A stretch of DNA of 64,000 bases from Trebonia sp963822615 (GTDB taxonomy: Bacteria > Actinomycetota > Actinomycetes > Streptosporangiales > Streptosporangiaceae): the NCBI GenBank assembly GCA_963822615.1, contig CAWGIM010000006.1, positions 186,001 to 250,000 of the forward strand, given 5' to 3'. Both the position numbers and the translations under genes were made by a program. Under the pieces are notes generated by a model that saw only the letters and a list, made by a program, of their open reading frames with translations, was not told the DNA's origin and did not search any database. Shown one piece after another: positions 1 to 8,796 of this stretch. Position 1 is the first letter of the stretch. Every line of letters starts with the position of its first letter.

Positions 1-12
1 TTGGTGCGCCTT

Positions 13-58
13 ATCGTGGTAATTCCGGTGCGTGATGACGCACCGGAATTACCACGAT
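13..58. repeat. Perfect 21-bp inverted repeat, 4-nt loop
   Basis: Bases 13-33 and 38-58 are exact reverse complements around a GATG loop (34-37). The stem is only about 50% GC, well below the surrounding DNA, and no T-run follows on either side. It could be a bidirectional terminator, a REP-like palindrome or an operator. It lies about 110 bases before the HtaA-domain gene. Confidence 0.9.
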
Positions 59-166
59 GACCGGGCCGGGGGGCTGCCGGGTCACTGCGGCTGGCCCGGG
101 CCGCTTATGGTTGGTGCCGTTATCATGCAGTTGTTACCTGGACAGCACGCAGAGGGTGAGCCCGCG

Positions 167-715
167 ATGGATGGCAGCAGCGAGGAGACCGGCGCGGAAA
201 CGGACGCGGCCGGAACCGGCCCCGGTCAGTTCGGCCTGATCTGGGCGGTCAAGTCCAGCTTCGTCCGCTACGTGCTGGGCATGTCGGACGGCAAGGCCTA
301 TATCACCGGCGGTGTCACGGTGGACAAGGACAACCAGCTGCTGTTCCCGTTCGACGAGGAGGCGGCGGAGAACTCCGGCGGCGCCGGACTGGACGCGGCC
401 GGCAGCACCCTCTGCTTCGGCGGCCAGGTGGTGTTCCAGGCCCACTTCGGGATGCTGGACGTCCGGATCACCCGCCCGCAGTTGCACCTGCGGGGCGCGG
501 ACGGTGAGCTGACGGTGACCGACCCGGACTCAGCCGAGGGCGGGCGGCTGCCGCTGGTCACCTTCACCGCGGCCGGCCACCGGGTGGAGGACGGGGTGCA
601 GTACTGGACGGCGGACGACGTCCGGCTGACCGCCGAGGGCGTGCCGGTGTTCGGCGACGTTTACCCGGCCGGCGAGCCCTTCGAGCCGTTCAGGATCGCC
701 GCCCCCAGCCGGTGA
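167..715 (+). CDS. HtaA-domain protein, putative haem-binding
   Basis: A 182-residue protein consisting essentially of one HtaA-type domain, a beta-rich module found in actinobacterial haem-capture proteins. The run FGLIWAVKSSFVRYV near residue 22, followed by a glycine-rich DGKAYITGGV segment and the later GGQVVFQAHFGMLDV, matches that family as I recall it. ATG 167 is preferred because the domain begins soon after it; the frame is open to 32, but that stretch is unlike protein and overlaps the palindrome. No signal peptide or sortase/TM tail is visible, so this would be a cytosolic single-domain version, unlike the multi-domain exported HtaA of corynebacteria. The fold assignment is fairly secure; haem binding is inferred. 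Confidence 0.6.
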   Translation: MDGSSEETGAETDAAGTGPGQFGLIWAVKSSFVRYVLGMSDGKAYITGGVTVDKDNQLLFPFDEEAAENSGGAGLDAAGSTLCFGGQVVFQAHFGMLDVRITRPQLHLRGADGELTVTDPDSAEGGRLPLVTFTAAGHRVEDGVQYWTADDVRLTAEGVPVFGDVYPAGEPFEPFRIAAPSR

Positions 716-780
716 ATCCGGGGGGCGGTGTGGGATTCGCGACACTGTATATCCGCTGGTTGACGTGAAAAGCTGGCCGG

Positions 781-1581
781 GTGCGGACGTACGGGCTGCG
801 GTTCGATGTGAACTGCTCGATCCTGTTCGCTGAGCTGCCGCTGGCGCGGCGGGCGGGGGCCGCGCGGGAGGCCGGGTTCGGCGGGGTCGAGTTCTGGTGG
901 CCGTGGGACGCGGCGGTGCCGTCGGACGGGGAGGCGGACGCGTTCGTGCGCTCGGTGGCGGACGCCGGGGTTGAGCTGGTCGCGCTGAACTTCTTCGCCG
1001 GGGACCTGGCGGCCGGGGAACGGGGAATCGTGTCGCACCCGGCCCGGGCGGCCGAGTTCAGGGAGAATGTGGCTGCGGTGGTCGAGATCGCGGAGCGGAC
1101 CGGGTGCCGGCGGCTGAACGCGCCCTACGGGCGGCGGCTGCCCGGGGCCGGCGCGGCCGAGCAGGACGCGGTCGCGGCGGAGAACCTGGCGCTGGCGGCC
1201 CGGGCGGCGGAGCAGACCGGGGCGTCGGTGCTGATCGAGGCGATCAACTCAGTGGACATCCCTGGCTTCCCGGTCGACAGCAGCGCCCGCGCGGCCGCGG
1301 TGGTCGAGCAGGTGGGCGCGCCCAACCTCGGGCTGCTGGCGGACCTGTACCACCTGGCCAAGATGGGGGAAGACGTGGCGGACACGCTGAGCAGGCACCG
1401 CGAGTCGATACTGCACGTGCAGGTAGCCGACCCGCCGGGGCGGGGCGCGCCGGGAACCGGCACGCTCGCGGTCGAGCCGCTGCTGGCGCAGCTCGCCGCC
1501 GGCGGCTATCGCGGGTGGGTCGGGCTTGAGTACCTGCCGTGCGATCCGGCCGATTCTTCGACGAGCTTTGGGTGGCTATGA
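781..1581 (+). CDS. hyi: Hydroxypyruvate isomerase family protein
   Basis: A 266-residue TIM-barrel protein of the Hyi/xylose-isomerase-like family, which interconverts hydroxypyruvate and tartronate semialdehyde. The start FDVNCSILFAELP and the paired acidic residues expected for the enediol mechanism are present: IEAIN (Glu153) and GLEYLP (Glu250), with metal-site candidates Asp188 and His212. The GTG start at 781 gives the standard length. The stop overlaps the allB start (ATGA), so hyi, allB and alc are probably co-translated. This fits a role in handling glyoxylate derived from allantoin. Glyoxylate carboligase and tartronate semialdehyde reductase are not in the window. A generic sugar isomerase of the same fold is the alternative. 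Confidence 0.8.
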   Translation: MRTYGLRFDVNCSILFAELPLARRAGAAREAGFGGVEFWWPWDAAVPSDGEADAFVRSVADAGVELVALNFFAGDLAAGERGIVSHPARAAEFRENVAAVVEIAERTGCRRLNAPYGRRLPGAGAAEQDAVAAENLALAARAAEQTGASVLIEAINSVDIPGFPVDSSARAAAVVEQVGAPNLGLLADLYHLAKMGEDVADTLSRHRESILHVQVADPPGRGAPGTGTLAVEPLLAQLAAGGYRGWVGLEYLPCDPADSSTSFGWL

Positions 1582-2975
1582 GCGACGACGACACGGGGAC
1601 GCTGCTGATCCGGTCACGGCGGATGGTGCTGCCAGATGGCGAGCGAGAGGCGGCCGCATTCGTTCGGCACGGGAAGGTCGAAACGGTCGGGCCGTACGAG
1701 CTCAAGCGGGACGCCGACCGCACCGTCGACCTGGGCGACCTCCCGCTGCTGCCCGGACTAGTCGACTCGCACGTGCACGTGAACGAGCCAGGGCGGACCG
1801 AGTGGGAGGGGTTCGCCTCCGCCACCCGGGCGGCCCTCGCGGGGGGCGTCACCACCATCTGCGACATGCCGCTCAACTCCTCCCCGGTCACCACCACGGT
1901 CGAGGCGCTGCGGGTGAAGCTGGCGGCGGCGGCCGGGCAGTGCGCGGTCGACGTGGCGTTCTGGGGCGGCGCGGTGCCGGGCAACCGGCCGGAGATCGGG
2001 CCGCTGCTCGACGCGGGCGTGATCGGGTTCAAGTGCTTCCTGGTCGACTCCGGCATCGACGAGTTCCCGCCGCTGTCGCGGGAGGAGCTGCGGGCGGCGA
2101 TGGCGGCGCTGGCGCCCTCGGGCGCGCCGATGATCGTCCACGCGGAGGACCCGGCCGAGGTGAGCGACCCGGCCGGGGGGTCCTACGACGCGTTCGTCGC
2201 CTCCCGGCCGCCGGTAGCCGAGCGGCGCGCGATCGAGACGGTGATCAGCGCGGCCGCCTTCTCCGGCGGGCGGGCGCACATCGTGCACCTGGCGGCGGCC
2301 GAGTGCGCGGCGCTGATCGGCTCGGCCCGGGCGGCCGGGATCGCGCTGACCGCCGAGACCTGCCCGCACTACCTGTTCTTCGCGGCCGAGGAGGTGCCCG
2401 CCGGGCACACCGAGTTCAAGTGCTGCCCGCCGGTCCGCTACGCGGTCAACCGGGAGGCGCTGTGGCGGGCGCTCGGCGACGGGGCCATCAACGGGGTGGT
2501 GTCGGACCACTCCCCCTGCACCCCCGCGCTGAAGGGCCTGGCCCCCGGAACGGAGCCGGACGGTGACTTCCGCACCGCCTGGGGCGGCATCTCCTCGCTG
2601 CAACTGGGGCTGCCGGTGGTCTGGTCGGTGGCCAGGCGGCGCGGGTTCACCCTGGCTGACATGGCGCGCTGGATGTCCGCGTTCCCCGCCTCGCTGGCCG
2701 GGCTGCCGGCCAAGGGGCAGATCGCGGTCGGCTCCGACGCCGACTTCACCGCGTTCGACCCGGACGCGACCTGGACCGTGCGCGGCCGCGAGCTGCTGCA
2801 TAAGCACCCGGTGACGCCGTACGACGGGCGCACGCTGACCGGGCGGGTCACCCGCACCTGGCTGGGCGGGACCGAGGTGACGCCGGACGGGCCGCCGCGC
2901 GGGCGGCTGCTGGCACGCGGCGGCAGCGTGATGAGCGGCGGGGCGACCGAAGGAGGGAACCGGCTTGGCGGCTGA
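1578..2975 (+). CDS. allB: Allantoinase
   Basis: A 465-residue amidohydrolase that opens the hydantoin ring of allantoin to allantoate. The binuclear metal site can be followed in order: SHVHVNEPG (His65, His67), the carbamylated lysine in GFKCFL (Lys152), IVHAEDP (His188), IVHLAAAE (His237) and VVSDHSP (Asp310). The GFKCF context around the lysine favours allantoinase over dihydropyrimidinase. ATG 1578 overlaps the hyi stop by 4 bases; starting further upstream would add residues that only duplicate hyi coding sequence. It is followed by allantoicase with an 11-base overlap, which strengthens the call. Confidence 0.92.
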   Translation: MSDDDTGTLLIRSRRMVLPDGEREAAAFVRHGKVETVGPYELKRDADRTVDLGDLPLLPGLVDSHVHVNEPGRTEWEGFASATRAALAGGVTTICDMPLNSSPVTTTVEALRVKLAAAAGQCAVDVAFWGGAVPGNRPEIGPLLDAGVIGFKCFLVDSGIDEFPPLSREELRAAMAALAPSGAPMIVHAEDPAEVSDPAGGSYDAFVASRPPVAERRAIETVISAAAFSGGRAHIVHLAAAECAALIGSARAAGIALTAETCPHYLFFAAEEVPAGHTEFKCCPPVRYAVNREALWRALGDGAINGVVSDHSPCTPALKGLAPGTEPDGDFRTAWGGISSLQLGLPVVWSVARRRGFTLADMARWMSAFPASLAGLPAKGQIAVGSDADFTAFDPDATWTVRGRELLHKHPVTPYDGRTLTGRVTRTWLGGTEVTPDGPPRGRLLARGGSVMSGGATEGGNRLGG

Positions 2976-4026
2976 AGACCGGGACGACCAGTACGACCCG
3001 CTGGCGCTGCCCGACCTCGCCTCGCGGGCGCTGCGCGGCTCGGTGGTGGCGGCGTCGGATGAGTTCTTCGCGGAGAAGGAGAACCTGATCAAGCCGGGGC
3101 GGGCGTCGTACAGCCCGGCCACCTTCGGGCACAAGGGGCAGGTGTACGACGGGTGGGAGACCCGGCGGCGGCGCGGCGCCCAGGGCGGGCTGCCGCCCGC
3201 GGACGAGCACGACTGGGTGGTCGTGCGGCTGGGCGCGGCCGGGGTGGTGCACGCGGTGGTGGTCGACACCGCCTACTTCACCGGCAACTTCCCCCAGTCC
3301 TGCTCGGTTGAGGCCTGCTACGTCGACGACTACCCGACCGCGGCCGCCCTCGCGGCGGCGCTGTGGACCGAGATCGTGCCGCGGACCGAGCTGAAGGGCG
3401 ACACCCCGCACGTGTTCGAGGTGCGGCCGGGGCGTCGCTACTCGCACGTGCGGCTGAAGATCTACCCGGACGGCGGGGTCGCCCGGCTGCGGGTGCACGG
3501 GGCGGTGGTGCCCGACCCGGCCCTGCTCGACGGGCTCACCTTCGACCTGGCGGCGCTGGAGAACGGCGGCGACGTGCGGGCCTGCAGCGACCGCTTCTAC
3601 TCGGCGCCGCGCAACGCGATCTCCCCCGGGCTGTCCCGGGTGATGGGCGAGGGCTGGGAGACCCGGCGGCGGCGCACCGGCGGTAACGAGTGGCTGGTGG
3701 TCGGGTTCGCCGCGCCGGCCGTGGTGTCGCTGGTGGAGATCGACACCTCCGGGTACATCGGGAACTCGCCGGGCATGGCGGAGCTGCGCGGGCAGGCCGG
3801 AACCGGTGAGGGCTGGGAGGACGGGGGCTGGGCACCGCTGCTGCCCCGGACGCCGCTGCTGCCGGACACCCCGCACCGGTTCCGCGTCCGGCCGGAGGCG
3901 GCCTGCGACCTGGTACGGCTGGACGTGTTCCCGGACGGCGGGGTGGCCCGGCTGCGGCTGTACGGCACGCTCACGCCGGAGGGGCTGTCGCAGGTGTACC
4001 GGCGCTGGGCGGAGACGGCGGGTTAG
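2965..4026 (+). CDS. alc: Allantoicase
   Basis: A 353-residue enzyme that hydrolyses allantoate to ureidoglycolate and urea. It has the two-repeat architecture of allantoicases: the motif DGWETRRRR occurs near residue 58 and again as EGWETRRRR near residue 230. Each is followed by a beta-sandwich segment (VVVRLGAAG..., LVVGFAAPA...) and a PDGGVARLR element. The TTG start at 2965 has a strong Shine-Dalgarno AGGAGGG (2951-2957) 7 bases upstream. It overlaps the end of allB, so it is the third gene of a ureide operon. A ureidoglycolate lyase is not visible nearby. Confidence 0.93.
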   Translation: MAAEDRDDQYDPLALPDLASRALRGSVVAASDEFFAEKENLIKPGRASYSPATFGHKGQVYDGWETRRRRGAQGGLPPADEHDWVVVRLGAAGVVHAVVVDTAYFTGNFPQSCSVEACYVDDYPTAAALAAALWTEIVPRTELKGDTPHVFEVRPGRRYSHVRLKIYPDGGVARLRVHGAVVPDPALLDGLTFDLAALENGGDVRACSDRFYSAPRNAISPGLSRVMGEGWETRRRRTGGNEWLVVGFAAPAVVSLVEIDTSGYIGNSPGMAELRGQAGTGEGWEDGGWAPLLPRTPLLPDTPHRFRVRPEAACDLVRLDVFPDGGVARLRLYGTLTPEGLSQVYRRWAETAG

Positions 4027-4229
4027 GTCCGCGGTTCCCGGCCGCACCGGGCGGCCGGGCTGGATGGCCGCTGCCCGGCCGCTGCACGGTTGCTGGGGGC
4101 ACGCTGCGGCCTGGCTCCGTTCCCGCTCCGGCCCCGCTGCACGCTTCCGCAGCCTGTGATTTGGCTGTGACCTGTGAGGTCAGCTAGTAAGGAACTGGTG
4201 CGGGGAGACGCCATTGCTGGAGCTGACCG

Positions 4230-5135
4230 ATGAGCCTGCTGGGCACACCACTAATCGCGCGCGGGCTGGCCCGGCTTGCGCAACACGGCAAGGGGCCTCG
4301 CGTACCAGCGGAGGTCTCCTTCGCCGACATCCCCGCGCGGACCGACACCGTCAGCATCCCCACCAGGCACGGGCCGGTCCGGGCGGTGGTCTACCGGCCG
4401 GACCCGGCGCCCGGCGAGGCCGAGCCCCCGGCCTACCTCAACTTCCACGGCGGCGGGTTCGTGATCAGGCACCCGGAGCAGGACGACGCGTTGTGCCGGT
4501 ACCTGGCGGCCACGGCCGGGGTGGCGGTGATCAACGTGGACTACGACGTGGCGCCGCGGCACCGGTTCCCGCAGCCGGTAGAGGAGGCCTACGACGCGGT
4601 TCGCTGGGCCGCCCGGCCCGGGCACCGCTGGGACGGGGCCCGGCTGTGCGTCGGCGGGCAGTCCGCGGGCGGCGCGCTGGCGGCGGGCGCCGCCCGGCTG
4701 GCACTGGAACTCGGCGGCCCGCCGATCGCGCTGCAGGTGCTGCACTATCCGCCGCTTGACCTCGCCACCCCGGTGCAGCACAAGCGGCCCGCGGGGGAAT
4801 CGGCCTTCAACGCGCCGCTGGCGGAGGTGTTCGACGCCGCCTACGCCCCGTCGCCCGCCGCCAAGCGCAGCCGGCTGGCCTCGCCCGCCTGGGGCAGCAA
4901 CGGCGACGACATCGCCGGGATCGCGCCCGCCCTGGTGATCACCTGCGGGATCGACCGGCTGCACGACGAGGGGGTGCTCTACGCCGAGCGGCTGGCCGCC
5001 GCCGGGTCGCTGCGGGAGCACGTGGACCTCCCGGGCGTCGATCACGCCTACAACCTGCAGAGCCGTGACCGGGCGCTGGTGGAGCGCTGCTACGCGATGA
5101 TCGCCAAGCACGTGACCGCGGCGACCGAGGCCTGA
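4230..5135 (+). CDS. Alpha/beta hydrolase, hormone-sensitive-lipase type esterase
   Basis: A 301-residue esterase/lipase of the HSL (family IV) group. The oxyanion-hole motif HGGGF lies at residues 73-77 and the nucleophile elbow GQSAGG places the serine at 145. Asp242 (GIDRLHDEG) and His272 (GVDHAYN) complete a plausible catalytic triad. No signal peptide is apparent, so it is probably cytosolic. GGAG at 4219-4222 supports ATG 4230. The 203-base spacer after alc contains no other clear gene. Substrate cannot be told from the sequence; an acyl ester of small alcohols is the family norm. Confidence 0.85.
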   Translation: MSLLGTPLIARGLARLAQHGKGPRVPAEVSFADIPARTDTVSIPTRHGPVRAVVYRPDPAPGEAEPPAYLNFHGGGFVIRHPEQDDALCRYLAATAGVAVINVDYDVAPRHRFPQPVEEAYDAVRWAARPGHRWDGARLCVGGQSAGGALAAGAARLALELGGPPIALQVLHYPPLDLATPVQHKRPAGESAFNAPLAEVFDAAYAPSPAAKRSRLASPAWGSNGDDIAGIAPALVITCGIDRLHDEGVLYAERLAAAGSLREHVDLPGVDHAYNLQSRDRALVERCYAMIAKHVTAATEA

Positions 5136-5142
5136 AGCGGCC

Positions 5143-5685
5143 TCAGGGGGTAAGCGGACGCGCGCAGGTAGCCGCGTGGACTTGCTCGGTCAGGGCTGTC
5201 ATCGTCAGGGTCAGGGCGTGAATCTGCTCGGTCAGGGCGGTGTTCCGCTCCAGCAGTTCGCTCTGGGTCCGGGCGAGCTCCTCCCGGTGAATGGCTCCCC
5301 CCACCTCGTTCGCGTGGTCGGTCCTGGTCTGCGCCTTCTGCGCGATGATGACCAGCGCGCCGGTGTAGAAGGCGACGGCCGAGAACACGAGGTTCAGCAG
5401 GATGAACGGCGCGGGGTCGAAGCCCTTCCCGTCGAGCAGGCCCGTCCACGAGTTCCCGACGAAGCTGACCACGTGGTTCAGCAGCATCCAGGCGATAATC
5501 ACCCCGGAGCTGATGATGAGGAACGCCACGCTGCCCATGCCGCGCGCGACGGCCTCCGAGACTCGCTCCATGAAGCTGCTCCGGCCGGCCGGCGCCGACC
5601 CGCCCGGATGGGCGTGCCGGTAGTGGACGTAGTGCCGCATCGGGTCGCTCGCGGGCCCCGGCCGCTCCGGCTCTATGGCTGTCAT
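5143..5685 (-). CDS. DUF1003-family membrane protein
   Basis: A 180-residue protein with two membrane segments (VAFLIISSGVIIAWMLL and FILLNLVFSAVAFYTGALVII) joined by the family signature FDPAPFILLN. The C-terminal third is a heptad-like, probably coiled-coil tail (ELARTQSELLERNTALTEQI). This matches DUF1003 proteins, whose function is unknown. ATG 5685 is chosen over an upstream GTG at 5691 because GAGGAG (5691-5696) sits 5 bases before the ATG and would overlap the GTG. It converges on the esterase gene with only 7 bases between stops. Confidence 0.8.
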   Translation of the reverse strand: MTAIEPERPGPASDPMRHYVHYRHAHPGGSAPAGRSSFMERVSEAVARGMGSVAFLIISSGVIIAWMLLNHVVSFVGNSWTGLLDGKGFDPAPFILLNLVFSAVAFYTGALVIIAQKAQTRTDHANEVGGAIHREELARTQSELLERNTALTEQIHALTLTMTALTEQVHAATCARPLTP

Positions 5686-6159
5686 CTGCACTCCTCATCG
5701 GGGATCGAAGCTATCCCGGCACCCGAACCGGCGATGACCGGATTCGGGCAGCCGGACGAACTCCCAGTTCACCGGTGAGCCTCCGCAAACGCTACCCGGG
5801 CTGAGGCCCGGTCCGGCCGAGCCCGCCGGCTGCCCCGGCCGCGGATTCCGGCCGTAGCAACACAAATATGAGCGGATTTCTCATTCTAAGAAATGCGTGT
5901 AATATGGAAATGAAGCCCCGGCCCCTGGCAAGTTCACCCGCGCAATTCGCGACGGGAAGCCAGCGAGAGCCTGGCCAGCGCGCGCAACAGTCACTCCGGT
6001 GATCCACGGCACCGGATAATGCGCCCATCACTGAGATCGTTCCTGGTCAGGCTGCCATCCGCCGCAGCGCGAGCTGCCCCGGCCAGCCGATTACTCTCCC
6101 TCTTTTTCGCGCGGCCCGCCGCGCGAAAAACTCACCCTGATAACTGAATAAGGGAAATC
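5686..6159. other. Intergenic region between divergent genes, no gene seen
   Basis: This 474-base gap separates the start of the DUF1003 gene from the slipin gene. The middle (about 5860-5915) is markedly AT-richer than its surroundings, as expected for promoter DNA serving both directions. I could not assign a -35/-10 pair with confidence and found no convincing short gene or strong hairpin. Confidence 0.4.
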
Positions 6160-7056
6160 ATGAAAGTCCTCATTATCGTCCTCGTCGTCGTGGCGCTGCT
6201 GGTCTTGCTTGGACTGGCGATGGCCGCGAAAATCGTCAAGCAGTACGAGCAAGGGGTGCTGTTCCGGTTCGGCCGGGTGCAGGGACCCCGGGCGCCGGGG
6301 TTCCGGCTGATCATCCCGTTCGCGGACGTGCTGCGCCGGGTCTCGCTGCGGATCGTCACGATGCCGATCCAGTCTCAGGGCATCATCACCCGGGACAACG
6401 TCAGCGTCGACGTCTCCGCCGTCGCTTACTACCGGGTCACCGACGCGGTCAAGTCCGTGGTCGCCATCGAGGACGTGAACGCGGCCATCGACCAGATCGC
6501 CCAGACGACGCTGCGCAAGGTGGTCGGCCAGCACACGCTGGATCAGACCTTGTCCGAGACCGACAAGATCAACCTGGACATCCGCAAGATCCTCGATGTC
6601 GCCACCGTCGCCTGGGGAGTGGAAGTCACCCTGGTCGAGCTGAAAGACATCCAGCTCCCTGACTCGATGAAGCGCGCCATGGCCAAGCAGGCCGAAGCCG
6701 AGCGGGAGAAGCGCGCCAAGATCATCAACGCCGAGGGCGAGGCCCTCGCCGCCGCCGCGCTGGGCGAGGCGTCCGACACGATGATGGCCCACCCCCTCGC
6801 CCTGCAGCTTCGCAACCTGCAGAGCCTGGTCGAGATCGGCGTCGACAAGAACACCACGGTGGTGTTCCCGGCCCCGCTGATGACCACCATCGCCGAACTT
6901 GGCTCGTTCCTGGCCCGCGAGCAAGCGGCCGCCACCCCGGTGCTCCCGGCCGCCGCCCCGGTGCTCCCGGCCGCCGCCGGCGGCACGCTCGCCCCGGTCA
7001 CGGTCGCCAACGGAACAGCACCGAATGGACCCACCGCACCTAGGAGAACTTCATGA
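6160..7056 (+). CDS. Slipin-type SPFH/band-7 membrane protein
   Basis: A 298-residue SPFH protein. One N-terminal membrane segment (residues 2-22, VLIIVLVVVALLVLLGL) is followed by the band-7 domain with the slipin-like run YEQGVLFRFGRVQGPRAPGF and later VDVSAVAYYRV. A charged helical segment KQAEAEREKRAKIINAEGEA then predicts oligomerisation. The last 50 residues are Ala/Pro-rich with a duplicated TPVLPAAAP unit. Such proteins form membrane scaffolds and often pair with NfeD-type partners. Here the downstream partner is instead an unrelated two-TM protein, overlapping by 4 bases (ATGA). Confidence 0.85.
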   Translation: MKVLIIVLVVVALLVLLGLAMAAKIVKQYEQGVLFRFGRVQGPRAPGFRLIIPFADVLRRVSLRIVTMPIQSQGIITRDNVSVDVSAVAYYRVTDAVKSVVAIEDVNAAIDQIAQTTLRKVVGQHTLDQTLSETDKINLDIRKILDVATVAWGVEVTLVELKDIQLPDSMKRAMAKQAEAEREKRAKIINAEGEALAAAALGEASDTMMAHPLALQLRNLQSLVEIGVDKNTTVVFPAPLMTTIAELGSFLAREQAAATPVLPAAAPVLPAAAGGTLAPVTVANGTAPNGPTAPRRTS

Positions 7057-7709
7057 GACGCAGAACCTTCGACATCCTGCTGGCCACCGCCGGCTTGTTC
7101 CTCGCGGTCACCCTGGTCGCCGCCGGCGGCCTGCTGACCTGGGCGCACACCTTCATCGGAAACGAAGTCCACACGCAGCTGTCCGCCCAGCAGATCTACT
7201 TCCCGGCCGCCAACAGCCCCGCCGTCGCCGCCCCTGAGTTCGCCGCCATGCGTCCCTACGGCGGCCAGCAGCTGACCACCGGCGCCCAGGCCGAGGTCTA
7301 CGCCGACCACTTCATCGCTAACCACCTCAAGGCCATCGGCGGCGGCAAGACCTACTCCCAGCTCTCGGCCGAGGCGATCGCCCAGCCGAACAACACGGCG
7401 CTGGCCACCCAGGTCAACACGGTGTTCAAGGGCGAGACCCTGCGCGGCCTGCTGCTGAACGCCTACGCCTTCGGCACCATGGGCACGATCGCCGGGATCG
7501 CCGCGATCGCCGCCTTCATCGCCGCCGCTGTCATGCTCGTCCTCGGCGGCCTCGGCCTCATGCACGCCCGCCGCACGGCCCCCGACACCGACATCCTCAA
7601 CCGCCACCCCGCCCGCGCCGACACCGTCGCGGTGCCAGTGCCGACCACGCACGACGGCGGCGACGGCCTCGCCGCTGCCCCCGCCGGATCACCCGTCCAG
7701 CCCGCCTGA
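7053..7709 (+). CDS. Two-TM membrane protein of unknown function, partner of slipin
   Basis: A 218-residue protein I do not recognise by family. It has an N-terminal hydrophobic segment (LLATAGLFLAVTLVAAGGLL), an approximately 100-residue extracytoplasmic stretch rich in Ala/Gln/Thr, a second membrane segment (GIAAIAAFIAAAVMLVLGGLGL, around residues 150-172) and a Pro/Ala-rich tail. Its start overlaps the slipin stop (ATGA), so it is almost certainly co-translated and may be a dedicated partner. No catalytic motif is visible. Confidence 0.7.
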   Translation: MRRRTFDILLATAGLFLAVTLVAAGGLLTWAHTFIGNEVHTQLSAQQIYFPAANSPAVAAPEFAAMRPYGGQQLTTGAQAEVYADHFIANHLKAIGGGKTYSQLSAEAIAQPNNTALATQVNTVFKGETLRGLLLNAYAFGTMGTIAGIAAIAAFIAAAVMLVLGGLGLMHARRTAPDTDILNRHPARADTVAVPVPTTHDGGDGLAAAPAGSPVQPA

Positions 7710-7731
7710 CCACGACGGAATTCTCAGCCAA

Positions 7732-7773
7732 GCCGCGTGACGCGGACCGGTCCCCCGGCCCGCGTCACGCGGC
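7732..7773. terminator. Bidirectional hairpin between convergent genes
   Basis: A perfect 14-bp stem (7732-7745 with 7760-7773, around CCGCGTGACGCGG) with a 14-base loop lies between the convergent slipin operon and agmatinase gene. There is no long T-run, as is common for high-GC actinobacterial terminators. Confidence 0.75.
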
Positions 7774-7782
7774 AGCCGGGTG

Positions 7783-8796
7783 TTACCTGCCTGGCGCTCC
7801 GCGGGAGGCCCGCTTGGCCAGGGCGGAAAGCAGCTCGTAGCCGACGTGGGCAGCGGCGATGCCGGTGATCTGGGCGTGGTCGTAGGCGGGGGCCACTTCC
7901 ACGATGTCGGCGCCGATCAGGTTGAGCCGCGCGAACGAGCGGAGCACCGTGAGCAGTTCCCGGCTGGTCAGCCCGCCCGCCTCGGGGGTGCCGGTACCGG
8001 GCGCGAACGCGGGGTCGAGAACGTCGATGTCGACGCTGACGTACACCGGGCGGTCCGCCACCCGGGCGGCGACGGCGCTGATCATCCCGGCCGTGCCCAG
8101 GTGCTCGACGTCGGCCGCGGGCAGCACCCGGAACCCGGCCCGGGCGTCCCGCTCCAGGTCCTCGGCCTCGTAGAGCGGCCCGCGGATGCCCACGTGCAGG
8201 CAGCCTTCCGGGTCGAGCAGGCCCTCTTCGAATGCCCGGCGGAACGGGGTGCCGTGGGTGTAGGCGGCGCCGAAGTAGGTGTCCCAGGTGTCCAGGTGGG
8301 CGTCGAAGTGCACCACCGCGACCGGGCCGTGCACCGCGCGGAAGGCCCGCAGCAGCGGCAGCGCGATCGTGTGGTCACCGCCCAGGGTCAGCAGCCGCGG
8401 CACCCGCTCGAGCAGGCCGCGGGCACCGCGCTCGATCACGGTGATCGCCTCGTCGATGTCGAACGGGTTGACACCGATGTCACCCGCGTCGGCTACCTGC
8501 TGGACCGCGAACGGCGCCACCTCGGCGGCCGGGTTGTAGGGGCGCAGCAGCCGGGAGGACTCGCGGATGTGACCGGGGCCGAAGCGGGCGCCCGGCCGGT
8601 AGGAGACGCCGGTGTCGAACGGCACCCCGACGATGGCGACGTCGGCCGCGGTCAGGTCGGACAGCCGGGGGAGCCGGGCGAACGTCGGCTCGCCGGCGTA
8701 CCGCGGCACCCGGGTCGCGTCGACCTGGCCGATGAAGCCGTTGCTGCTGACCCGGGGCTCGTCGGCGGGCCGCGGGCTATTCACGCCATCGTTCAT
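7783..8796 (-). CDS. speB: Agmatinase / ureohydrolase family enzyme
   Basis: A 337-residue ureohydrolase that removes urea from a guanidino compound, most often agmatine giving putrescine. The binuclear Mn site is intact: GGDHT (His142), DAHLDTWD (Asp165, His167, Asp169) and SVDIDVLDPAF (Asp256, Asp258), followed by GTGTPE. The substrate-loop sequence THGTPFRRA resembles agmatinases, but guanidinobutyrase and related activities share it, so specificity is uncertain. It stands alone on the minus strand. Production of urea links it loosely to the allantoin operon 4 kb away. Confidence 0.85.
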   Translation of the reverse strand: MNDGVNSPRPADEPRVSSNGFIGQVDATRVPRYAGEPTFARLPRLSDLTAADVAIVGVPFDTGVSYRPGARFGPGHIRESSRLLRPYNPAAEVAPFAVQQVADAGDIGVNPFDIDEAITVIERGARGLLERVPRLLTLGGDHTIALPLLRAFRAVHGPVAVVHFDAHLDTWDTYFGAAYTHGTPFRRAFEEGLLDPEGCLHVGIRGPLYEAEDLERDARAGFRVLPAADVEHLGTAGMISAVAARVADRPVYVSVDIDVLDPAFAPGTGTPEAGGLTSRELLTVLRSFARLNLIGADIVEVAPAYDHAQITGIAAAHVGYELLSALAKRASRGAPGR

